NCBI GenBank assembly: GCA_001914695.1
Contig: MNCZ01000028.1
Coordinates: 1-57,952, forward strand
Length of the DNA: 57,952 nt
Reading direction: 5' to 3'
Source of the DNA: Gammaproteobacteria bacterium 13_2_20CM_66_19
Lineage (GTDB): Bacteria > Pseudomonadota > Gammaproteobacteria > Steroidobacterales > Steroidobacteraceae
Below are positions 17,019 to 25,686 of this stretch, piece after piece. The position numbers and the translations under genes were made by a program. Within the stretch, counting starts at the first letter, position 1, and each line of letters begins with the position of its first letter. Under the pieces are notes generated by a model that ran no database searches, was not told the origin of the DNA, and saw only the letters and a program-made list of their open reading frames with translations.

Positions 17019-18281
17019 ATGTTCACCCACAAGCTCAAGCTCACCCGCGCGGCCGTACGCGCGCTGTTCGCTAGCGCCCTCATCGCCGGCTGCGCCGGAG
17101 TGCTGCTCGCGGGACCCGCGCTCGCGGAGGAGGGCAAGAACAACGTCAGCGCCAAGATGGCCAAGCCGCTCAAGGCCGCGCAGGACGACCTGACGGCCAA
17201 GAGGTACAGCGATGCCATCCTCAAGCTCAAGGAGTCGCAGGCCAGCCCCGGCAAGTCGCCGTACGACCAGCACGTGATCAACGAGATGCTGAAAGTGGCC
17301 TACGTGAGGACGGGGAACTACGCCGACGCCGCCAAGGTCATGGAGGCCGAAATCGACGACGGTTTCGTGCCGCAGTCGGAGCTGCAGGGGCTGATACGGG
17401 GCCTTGCGCAGGTCAACTACCAGATCAAGAACTACGACAAGGCCATCGAGTTCGGCAACCGCGCCATCAAGGGAGGGTTCGCGGACGAGGAGCTGCGGAC
17501 GCTGGTGGGCCAGGCGTATTACTTGAAGGGCGACTGGAAGGGCACGCTGCACTTCGAGGAAGGCCAGGTGGATAATGTGATCAAGGAAGGCCGCACACCC
17601 AAGGGCGAGGCGCTGCAGCTCATCCTGAGCGCCTGCGCCAAGCTGAACGACCAGCCCTGTGAGACGCGTGCGCTCGAGCGGGTCGTCACCTACTACCCCA
17701 AGCCCGACTACTGGTACCAGCTGCTGTTCACGCTGCGCCAGCAGACCTCGGGGAACGACGCCAACACGCTCCAGACCTACCGTCTCATGTCCGAAGTCGA
17801 CGTGCTGAAGAATCCGGACGATTACACCGAGATGGCGCAGCTCGCACTCGAGGCCGGCTCACCCGGCGAGGCGCAGCGCATCCTCGAGAAGGGCATCGCG
17901 AAGGGAGTCTTCGCCGACCAGCGCGCGAAGCAGAAGAACGAGCGGCTGCTGGAGAGCGCGAAGAAGGCCGCGGCGACCGACCGGGCAAGCCTGCCGCGGA
18001 TCGCGAAGGAGGCCGACGCCGCCGCCACCGGGGCGAAGAACGTGGGCCTCGGACTGGCGTATTTCGGCTACGGGGAGTACGACAAGGCGGTCGAGGAGAT
18101 CTCCAAGGGCCTCACCAAGGGTGGGCTGCGCAGCGAGGGCGAGGCGCGACTGCTGCTCGGCATCTCGCAGCTGAAGGCCGGCCACAAGGAGGACGCGGCC
18201 AAGACCTTCCATGCCGTGAAGGGCGATCCCTCGCTCGAGCGACTCGCCAATCTCTGGACGCTGCACGCCAAACAGGCTTGA
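17019..18281 (+). CDS. Exported tetratricopeptide-repeat protein of the TonB/ExbD cluster
   Basis: 420 aa. An N-terminal signal or anchor (ALFASALIAGCAGVLLAGPALAEE) is followed by helical pairs with TPR spacing, for example KYSD-like AKRYSDAILKLKESQ, VRTGNYADAAKVMEAEI, YQIKNYDKAIEFGNRAIKGG and GYGEYDKAVEEISKGL. It starts 12 bases after exbD2. A Cys in the signal region (AGCAG) could be a lipobox, but the following residues fit signal-peptidase I equally well. Its likely role is a periplasmic scaffold linked to the Ton motor; no enzymatic domain is seen. Confidence 0.8.
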   Translation: MFTHKLKLTRAAVRALFASALIAGCAGVLLAGPALAEEGKNNVSAKMAKPLKAAQDDLTAKRYSDAILKLKESQASPGKSPYDQHVINEMLKVAYVRTGNYADAAKVMEAEIDDGFVPQSELQGLIRGLAQVNYQIKNYDKAIEFGNRAIKGGFADEELRTLVGQAYYLKGDWKGTLHFEEGQVDNVIKEGRTPKGEALQLILSACAKLNDQPCETRALERVVTYYPKPDYWYQLLFTLRQQTSGNDANTLQTYRLMSEVDVLKNPDDYTEMAQLALEAGSPGEAQRILEKGIAKGVFADQRAKQKNERLLESAKKAAATDRASLPRIAKEADAAATGAKNVGLGLAYFGYGEYDKAVEEISKGLTKGGLRSEGEARLLLGISQLKAGHKEDAAKTFHAVKGDPSLERLANLWTLHAKQA

Positions 18282-18329
18282 GGCGGGCGCGCGGCCGCCG
18301 GCGCTGAATCAAGGAGCAAAGGAGACGAT

Positions 18330-18812
18330 ATGGCTATCAAGGCGGGCGAGCGCATGCCCAAGGGCACGCTGAAGAAAATGACCAAGGAAGGGCCCAAGGA
18401 CGTTTCGACCGATGAGCTCTTCAAGGGCAAGCTCGTCGTGCTGTTCTCGGTCCCGGGCGCCTTCACGCCGACCTGCGACGCCAAGCATCTGCCCGGCTTC
18501 GTGCAGCTCGCCGATCAGCTTCGCGCCAGGGGGGTCGACACCATCGCCTGCATGGCGGTGAACGACGTGTTCGTCATGAACGCCTGGGGCAAGGCCTCGG
18601 GCGTCGGCGACAAGATCCTGATGCTCGCGGACGGCAACGGCGATTACGCCCGGGCCCTCGGACTCGAGCTCGACGCCAAGGCCTTCGGCATGGGGCTCCG
18701 TGGCCAGCGCTTCGCGATCATCGTGAAGGACGGCCTGACCACGCAGGTGAACGTGGAGGCCCCGGGGGCCTTCAAGGTATCGGCCGCCGAGTACGTCCTG
18801 GGCCAGCTGTAG
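18330..18812 (+). CDS. Peroxiredoxin, Prx5-like
   Basis: 160 aa thiol peroxidase reducing H2O2 or organic peroxides. The peroxidatic Cys49 lies in VPGAFTPTCDAKHLPGF, the Prx5 signature. The RFAIIVKDGLTTQVNVEAPGAFKVSAAEYVL end matches the family. Cys in DTIACMAV is present, but no classical resolving Cys position is certain. AGGAG lies about 15 bases upstream. It may belong to the TPR gene transcript (48-base gap). Its stop is three bases from the convergent etfA stop. Confidence 0.93.
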   Translation: MAIKAGERMPKGTLKKMTKEGPKDVSTDELFKGKLVVLFSVPGAFTPTCDAKHLPGFVQLADQLRARGVDTIACMAVNDVFVMNAWGKASGVGDKILMLADGNGDYARALGLELDAKAFGMGLRGQRFAIIVKDGLTTQVNVEAPGAFKVSAAEYVLGQL

Positions 18813-18815
18813 CGT

Positions 18816-19756
<941 letters not shown>

Positions 19757-19760
<4 letters not shown>

Positions 19761-20506
19761 AGCAGCCCCTTCTTCCTCAGCGCCTCGACGAGCTCGGCCG
19801 CGTCCTTCACCCGGATGCCTTTCTGTCTCTGCGGCGGCGGCTCGAAGCGCACGAGCTTCAGCTGCTGGCGCTGCTCGACGCCGAGCGCGGCGAGCGCGAC
19901 GGTGTCGAGCGGCTTTTTCTTCGCCTTCATGATGTCCGGCAGCTTCACATAGCGGGGCTCGTTCAAGCGCAGGTCCGTGGTGACGACCGCCGGCAGGTCG
20001 ACTTCCAGCGTCTCGAGTCCGGCATCGACTTCGCGCGTCACGCGCGCGCTCGAGGGTCCGAGCTCGAGCTTCGAGGCATAGGTCGCCTGGGGGCGATTCC
20101 ACAGCGCCGCGAGCACCTGTCCGGTCTGACCGTTGTCATCGTCGATCGCCTGCTTGCCGAGGATCACGAGCAGCGGCTGCTCGCGCTCGACGAGCTTCAG
20201 CAGCGCCCGCGCCGCAGCCAGCGGCTCGACCACGCCGTCGGCCTGCACCAGTACGGCGCGATCCGCCCCCATCGCCAGCGCCGTGCGCAGCTGCTGCTGG
20301 CAGTCCGCCGGGCCCACGGTGGCGACGACCACCTCCTCCGCGCCGCCGCGCTCCTTGATGCGCAGCGCCTCCTCGAGCGCGATCTCGTCGAAGGGATTGA
20401 TGCTCAACTTGACTCCGTCGGTGACCACACCGCTCCCATCGGGCTTCACCCGGATGCGCACGTTGTAGTCCACGACGCGCTTGATACCGACCAGGATGCG
20501 TCTCAT
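19757..20506 (-). CDS. etfB: Electron transfer flavoprotein beta subunit
   Basis: 249 aa AMP-binding partner of EtfA. ATG 20506 (MRRILVGIKRVVDYNVRIRVK) is the family start; the frame is open upstream but those residues are not ETF-like. Motifs include KLSINPFDEIALEEALRIKE, ILGKQAIDDDNGQTGQVLAALW and the DLRLNEPRYVKLPDIMKAKKKP block. It is first in a two-gene operon, divergent from the peptide transporter genes. Confidence 0.96.
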
Positions 20507-20601
20507 TTGGAGCCTAAGTATAGCGGGGGCGCCGCAGGCGTTGTTGACGTAACGTGCCGCGCCGTTGACGGATTGCGCGTGCGGTCCCTGAGCCACCCCG
20601 T

Positions 20602-20658
20602 GAAATTGCGCTCGCCGCGGCGGGTGAGCGCGCCGCGCTTTACAAGACGCGCAATTTC
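20602..20658. repeat. Inverted repeat in the etfB-oppB intergenic region
   Basis: GAAATTGCGC (20602-20611) and GCGCAATTTC (20649-20658) are perfect 10-bp arms separated by 37 bases. The site lies between divergent starts, where it could be an operator or a looped structure controlling either gene set. Confidence 0.6.
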
Positions 20659-20685
20659 CCGGGGGCCCCGGTAAAGTCGCTCGCC

Positions 20686-21609
20686 ATGCTGAGCTACGCG
20701 CTGCGTCGCATCGCCGGATTCGTGCCGACGCTGCTCGTCGTCATCACCGCATCCTTCTTCGTCATGCGGCTCGCCCCCGGCGGACCCTTCGACCAGGAGC
20801 AAGCGCTGCCGCCCGCGGTGCGCGCGAATCTCGAGCGGCTCTATGGGCTCGACGAGCCGCTCACGCTGCAGTACGCGCACTACCTGCGCGCGCTCGTGCA
20901 CGGGGACTTCGGGCCCTCGCTCCGGCAGCGCGATTTCACGGTCGGCGATCTCATCGCGCAGGGGCTGCCGCTGTCGGCGACGCTCGGCATCGCGGCGCTG
21001 CTCCTGGCGCTGCTGGTCGGCATTCCGGCGGGCATCGTGGCCGCGCTGCGCCGGGACCGCCTCGCCGACTATTGTCTCAATGTGTTCGCCGCGCTCGCCC
21101 TGGCGCTGCCGAGCTTCGTGACCGGCCCGCTGCTGGCGCTCGTGTTCGGCCTCTACCTTCGCTGGCTGCCGGTCGGTGGCTGGCAGCCGGGGGCGCCGCG
21201 CTACCTGGCGCTGCCGGCGCTGACGCTGGCGCTGCCGGTGGCGGCGAACGTCGCGAGGCTCACGCGCGCGAGTCTCCTGGAGGTGCTCGGCGCTCCCTAC
21301 GTGCGCAGCGCCCGGGCACGCGGCCTCGGTGCGGCGCGCGTGCTGTGGGGGCACGCGCTGCGCCCGGCTCTGACGCCGGTGGTGAGTTACCTGGGTCCGG
21401 CGGTGGCGTTCGTGGTCACGGGCTCGCTGGTCATCGAGACGGTGTTTGGTCTGCCGGGGAGCGGGCGCTACCTCGTGCAGGGCGCGATCGACCGCGATTA
21501 CCCGCTCGTCATGGGCATGATCGTGGTCTACGGCGCGCTCACCCTGTCTCTCAACCTCGTCGCCGATCTCCTGCACGGATGGCTGGACCCGGGCGTGCGG
21601 CATGAATGA
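20686..21609 (+). CDS. oppB: Oligopeptide/dipeptide ABC transporter permease, OppB type
   Basis: 307 aa with six membrane helices. The start MLSYALRRIAGFVPTLLVVITASFFVMRLAPGGPFD is typical of OppB/DppB, as is the FGPSLRQRDFTVGDLIAQGLPLSATLGI region. The EAA-type loop is RSARARGLGAARVLWGHALRPALTPV, and ETVFGLPGSGRYLVQGAIDRDYPLVMG closes the domain. It overlaps oppC by eight bases. The gene for a substrate-binding protein is not adjacent, so the ligand is unknown; peptide is inferred from family. No clear ribosome site precedes the ATG. Confidence 0.93.
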   Translation: MLSYALRRIAGFVPTLLVVITASFFVMRLAPGGPFDQEQALPPAVRANLERLYGLDEPLTLQYAHYLRALVHGDFGPSLRQRDFTVGDLIAQGLPLSATLGIAALLLALLVGIPAGIVAALRRDRLADYCLNVFAALALALPSFVTGPLLALVFGLYLRWLPVGGWQPGAPRYLALPALTLALPVAANVARLTRASLLEVLGAPYVRSARARGLGAARVLWGHALRPALTPVVSYLGPAVAFVVTGSLVIETVFGLPGSGRYLVQGAIDRDYPLVMGMIVVYGALTLSLNLVADLLHGWLDPGVRHE

Positions 21610-22474
21610 GGCCCGCGCCCCCCGGGGCCCCGGATGGTGGAGCGATGCGCGGCGGCGTCTCTCCGCCAACCGCGCCGCCCGTGGGGCATTGGCCCTGATC
21701 CTCCTGATCGCGCTCCTGTCGGCGCTCGCGCCCTTCGTGAGTCCCTGGAGCTACGACAGCATCGACTGGCGGCACCTCGCACGCCCCCCCGGCCGCATCG
21801 CCGCGCACTGGTTCGGCACGGACCGCCTGGGACGCGACCTGTTCGTGCGCACGCTCTCGGGCGTGCGGCTCTCGCTCCTGATCAGCGTGCTCGCGAGCCT
21901 CGTCAGTCTCGCGATCGGCATCGCCTGGGGCGCCATCGCGGGGCTCGCAGGCGCTCGCACCGACGCCTGGATGATGCGCTTCGTCGACGTGCTGTACTCG
22001 CTTCCGTATCTCTTCATCGTCATCATCCTGACCACGCTGTTCGAGCGCGGGAGCATGGGGGTTCTGCTGCTCTCGCTCGGAGCCGTGGGTTGGCTCACGA
22101 CCGCGCGCATCGTGCGCGCCGAGACGCGCTCTCTCAGGCGCCGCCAGTTCGTCGAGGCGGCGCGCGCGCTCGGAGTGCCGCCGGCGGCGCTGCTGCTGCG
22201 GCACATCGTGCCGAACCTCCTGGGCCCGGTGCTGGTGTACGCCACCCTCACCGTGCCGCAGATGATCGTGTTCGAGAGCTTCCTGAGCTTCCTCGGGCTC
22301 GGAGTGCAGGAGCCGCACGCGAGCCTCGGCAATCTCATCCTCGTCGGCGCCGAGGAGATGGAGTCGGCGCCGTGGATGCTGCTCGTGCCCGCGGCGTTCC
22401 TCGTGGGCCTGCTGCTCAGCCTCAATTTCCTCGGCGACGGCCTGCGCGATGCCCTCGATCCCCGCGAGCACTGA
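21602..22474 (+). CDS. oppC: Oligopeptide/dipeptide ABC transporter permease, OppC type
   Basis: 290 aa partner permease. The N-terminal OppC region (RRLSANRAARGALALILLIALLSALAPFVSPW) is followed by HWFGTDRLGRDLFVRTLSGVRLSLLISV, a family signature. The EAA loop is EAARALGVPPAALLLRHIVPNLLGPVLV, and FESFLSFLGLGVQEPHASLGNLI completes the domain. It is translationally coupled to oppB and overlaps the ATPase gene by 26 bases. Confidence 0.94.
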   Translation: MNEARAPRGPGWWSDARRRLSANRAARGALALILLIALLSALAPFVSPWSYDSIDWRHLARPPGRIAAHWFGTDRLGRDLFVRTLSGVRLSLLISVLASLVSLAIGIAWGAIAGLAGARTDAWMMRFVDVLYSLPYLFIVIILTTLFERGSMGVLLLSLGAVGWLTTARIVRAETRSLRRRQFVEAARALGVPPAALLLRHIVPNLLGPVLVYATLTVPQMIVFESFLSFLGLGVQEPHASLGNLILVGAEEMESAPWMLLVPAAFLVGLLLSLNFLGDGLRDALDPREH

Positions 22475-24326
22475 TCCGACTCGCGCCGGGGCCGCGGATG
22501 GCGCGCCGGCGACGGAGGCGGTGCTGCGCCTCTCGGCGCTCACGGTCGCCTTCGACACGCCGGGGGGCACGGTCACCGCCGCACGCGAGGTCACGCTCGC
22601 CGTCGCCCGCGGCGAGTGCCTGGGGGTGGTCGGGGAGTCGGGCGCCGGCAAGAGCCAGCTGTTTCTCGCAGTGTTGGGCCTCCTGCCGGGGAACGGCCGG
22701 ACGCAGGGGAGCGCCCGCTTTCGTGGCAGCGAGCTGCTGACTCTCGAGCCCACGATGCTGGATCACGTGCGGGGCGCCGGCATCGGCATGGTGTTCCAGG
22801 ATCCGATGAGCTCCCTCACCCCGCACCTTCAGGTGGGCGAGCAGATTGCCGAAGTCATGGTCCGCCATCGCGGGCTCTCGCGCCGTCAGGCGCGCAAGCG
22901 CGCGCTGGAGCTGCTGCGCCGGGTGCAGGTCGCCGATCCCGAGCGCCGCTTACGGCAGTACCCGCACCAGCTCTCCGGAGGCATGCGTCAGCGCGTGATG
23001 ATCGCGATCGCGCTCAGCGGCGAGCCGCAGCTGCTCATCGCGGACGAGCCGACCACCGCGCTCGATGTGACCGTGCAGGCGCAGATCCTGGCGCTCCTCG
23101 CAGAGCTCAAGCGCGAGCGGGGATTGGCCCTGGTGCTGATCACGCACGACCCGGGGGTCGTGGCGGGCATCGCCGACCGCGTGAGCGTGATGCGTGACGG
23201 TCGCATCGTCGAGACGGGCGCGGTGGGCGCGATCTTCCGCTCGCCCCGCGAGCCCTACACGAGGAAGCTCCTGCGCGAGGCGCGGGGTCCGGACCTTGCG
23301 GGCGATGCCCCGCACTCGAGCCCCCCGGCACCGGTGGCCCCGGGGGCTGCGGCGGCCCTCGAGCTCGCCGGAGTCAGCGTGCGCTATACGATCGGGCGCG
23401 GCTGGCTCGGCCGGCGGGCGAAGCTCGCGGCCTTGAGCGAGGTCAGTCTCGAGCTCGCCCGCGGCGAGGCGCTGGGCGTCGTGGGCGAGTCCGGCTGCGG
23501 CAAGTCGACCCTGGTGCGCGCCGTGCTGCAGCTGTTGCCGCTTCATGCGGGCCGCGTGGTGTGGATGGGGCGCGCCCTCGGGGGGCTTCCGCGGAGCGCG
23601 CTGCGCTCGCTCCGGCGCGACCTTCAAATCATCTTCCAGGATCCCTTCGGGAGTCTCGATCCGCGCATGACGGTAGGGGAAATCGTGGCCGAGCCGCTCG
23701 AGGTGCACGCGCGCGACTTCACTCCCGCCGCGCACGCCGCCGCGGTCACCGCCGCGCTCTCCCAGGTGCGGCTCGGCGCCGAGCTCTCGAGCCGCTACCC
23801 GCACGAGCTCTCGGGCGGACAATGTCAGCGGGTCGGCATCGCGCGGGCCATGATCTTGAGGCCCCAGCTGCTCGCCTGCGATGAGCCCCTGAGCGCGCTC
23901 GACGTCTCGACCCAGGAGCAGATCCTGACGCTCCTCGGGGAGCTGCGCCGCGCATCCCCGATGTGCCTCCTCTTCGTGAGCCACAACGTGGCGCTGGTGC
24001 AGCGACTGTGCGAGCGGGTGCTGGTGCTCTATCTCGGGCGCATGATGGAGCTCGCGCCCGCTGCGGCGCTCTACTCGCGCCCCTTGCATCCCTACACCCG
24101 CGAGCTCCTGGCCGCGGTTCCGGTCCCGGACCCGGACATTCAGCCGGCGCGCCTCGAGCGCGTGGGACGCGGGGAGCCGCCGTCGCCCCTCACGCCGCCG
24201 AGCGGCTGCGTGTACCGCACCCGCTGTCCGCACGCCGCCGCCGTCTGCCGCGAGCGTATCCCCGCCTGGGAGAAGCTGCCGGACGGGCGCTACGTGGCCT
24301 GTCATCGCTGGCGCGAGCTCGGTTGA
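22449..24326 (+). CDS. Fused double ATP-binding protein of the peptide transporter (OppD-OppF type)
   Basis: 625 aa with two ABC ATPase domains in one chain. Domain 1 has Walker [10 protein letters not shown] (62-70), signature LSGGMRQR and Walker [13 protein letters not shown]. Domain 2 has [17 protein letters not shown] and [12 protein letters not shown]. The first Walker A ends in SQ rather than ST. A C-terminal oligopeptide-transporter tail with [18 protein letters not shown] lies after domain 2 only. The fusion resembles YejF or GsiA. It overlaps oppC, so all three are co-translated. Confidence 0.94.
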   Translation: MPSIPASTDPTRAGAADGAPATEAVLRLSALTVAFDTPGGTVTAAREVTLAVARGECLGVVGESGAGKSQLFLAVLGLLPGNGRTQGSARFRGSELLTLEPTMLDHVRGAGIGMVFQDPMSSLTPHLQVGEQIAEVMVRHRGLSRRQARKRALELLRRVQVADPERRLRQYPHQLSGGMRQRVMIAIALSGEPQLLIADEPTTALDVTVQAQILALLAELKRERGLALVLITHDPGVVAGIADRVSVMRDGRIVETGAVGAIFRSPREPYTRKLLREARGPDLAGDAPHSSPPAPVAPGAAAALELAGVSVRYTIGRGWLGRRAKLAALSEVSLELARGEALGVVGESGCGKSTLVRAVLQLLPLHAGRVVWMGRALGGLPRSALRSLRRDLQIIFQDPFGSLDPRMTVGEIVAEPLEVHARDFTPAAHAAAVTAALSQVRLGAELSSRYPHELSGGQCQRVGIARAMILRPQLLACDEPLSALDVSTQEQILTLLGELRRASPMCLLFVSHNVALVQRLCERVLVLYLGRMMELAPAAALYSRPLHPYTRELLAAVPVPDPDIQPARLERVGRGEPPSPLTPPSGCVYRTRCPHAAAVCRERIPAWEKLPDGRYVACHRWRELG

Positions 24327-24361
24327 GGAAAGGCCTCGGCGAGTGCTGTTATTCTTCGCGG

Positions 24362-25675
24362 ATGAGGACCGAGCACACCATCCGCCCGAGCGAGGCCCTG
24401 CAGCACGTGCGTTACGAGATCCGCGGACGCCTCGCCCGGCGCGCCCACGAGCTCGAGCGCCAGGGCTACGAGATCATCTCGCTCAACATCGGCAACCCCA
24501 GGGCCTTCGGGCTGCGCACGCCCGAGACCATGCGGCTCGCCATGATCGAGAGCCTCGCCGACGCCGAGGGCTACTGCCATCAGAAGGGCATCTTCCCCGC
24601 GCGCGAGGCGGTGGTCATGCAGCAGCAGGCGCGCGGCGTCACCGGAGTCACGGCCGAGGAAGTCTTCATCGGCAACGGCGTGAGCGAGCTCATCGACCTC
24701 ACGCTTCGGGCGCTGCTCAACGACGGCGACGAGGTACTGGTCCCGAGCCCCGACTATCCGCTCTGGACCGCTGCCGTGACGCTCAACCGCGGGCGGGCGG
24801 TGCACTATGCCTGCCGCCCCGAGAACGCCTTCGTGCCGGACCCCGAGGAGGTCGCGCGGCTGGTGAGCGCGAGGACGCGCGCCATCGTCATCATCAATCC
24901 CAACAATCCGACCGGCGCGGTCTACCCGCGCGTGGTTCTGGAGGCCCTCGCGCGACTCGCGGAGCACCGCGCGCTCGTCGTCTTCAGCGACGAGATCTAC
25001 GATCAGATGACCTACGATGGCGCCGAGTTCGTGCCCATGGCGACTCTCGTGCGGGATACGCTGTGCGCGACGCTCTCGGGACTCTCGAAGGTGTACCGCG
25101 CGTGCGGCTATCGGGTCGGCTGGGCGGTGTTCTCGGGACGCACCCCAGGGGCGGCCGACTACTTGAACGCCCTCGAGCTCCTCGCCTCGCTCCGCCTCTG
25201 CAGCAGCGTGCCGGCGCAGTGGGCGGTGCAGACGGCGCTCGGCGGGTTCCAGAGCATCCGCGAGCTCGTCGCCCCGGGCGGGCGGCTGCACGAGTCGCGC
25301 GGGGCGATCTCGCGCGCGGTCGCGCAGAGCCGCTTTCTCACGCTCGCCCCGCCCGGCGGGGCGATGTACGCGTTCATCGGGGTCGATGCGGGCGCATTGC
25401 CGGACTTCGACGACCAGCAGTTCGCGCTCGACCTGCTCGAGCAGAAGCACGTGCTGGTCGCGCCCGGCGTCAGCTTCAACGTTCCGTACCGCAATCACTT
25501 CCGCATCACGAACCTCCCCGATGCGGGGACGCTGCGCGAAGTGCTCGCGCGCGTCGAGGAGCTGCTCGCGAGCTACGCGGGAGCCGCGCGCGCCGGAGGC
25601 GCCGCCGAAGCGGGTAGGGCTGTTGCGGACTCGGCGCGCGTGCCCTCTCGAGTGATTTCTCTGAAGAGACCGTAA
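24362..25675 (+). CDS. AlaA-like pyridoxal-phosphate aminotransferase
   Basis: 437 aa class I/II aminotransferase. ATG 24362 starts MRTEHTIRPSEALQHVRYEIRG, the AlaA/alanine transaminase start; the open frame upstream lies inside the ABC gene. Motifs include LNIGNPRAFG, GNGVSELIDLTLRALLNDGDEVLVPSPDYPLW, INPNNPTGAVY, DEIYDQMTYDG, and the PLP Lys in SGLSKVYRACGYRVGW. It lies 36 bases after the peptide ATPase, so amino acids released from imported peptides may be its substrates (inference). The C-terminal ~35 residues are Ala-rich and unlike the family. Confidence 0.9.
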   Translation: MRTEHTIRPSEALQHVRYEIRGRLARRAHELERQGYEIISLNIGNPRAFGLRTPETMRLAMIESLADAEGYCHQKGIFPAREAVVMQQQARGVTGVTAEEVFIGNGVSELIDLTLRALLNDGDEVLVPSPDYPLWTAAVTLNRGRAVHYACRPENAFVPDPEEVARLVSARTRAIVIINPNNPTGAVYPRVVLEALARLAEHRALVVFSDEIYDQMTYDGAEFVPMATLVRDTLCATLSGLSKVYRACGYRVGWAVFSGRTPGAADYLNALELLASLRLCSSVPAQWAVQTALGGFQSIRELVAPGGRLHESRGAISRAVAQSRFLTLAPPGGAMYAFIGVDAGALPDFDDQQFALDLLEQKHVLVAPGVSFNVPYRNHFRITNLPDAGTLREVLARVEELLASYAGAARAGGAAEAGRAVADSARVPSRVISLKRP

Positions 25676-25686
25676 AAAGCTTTGTT

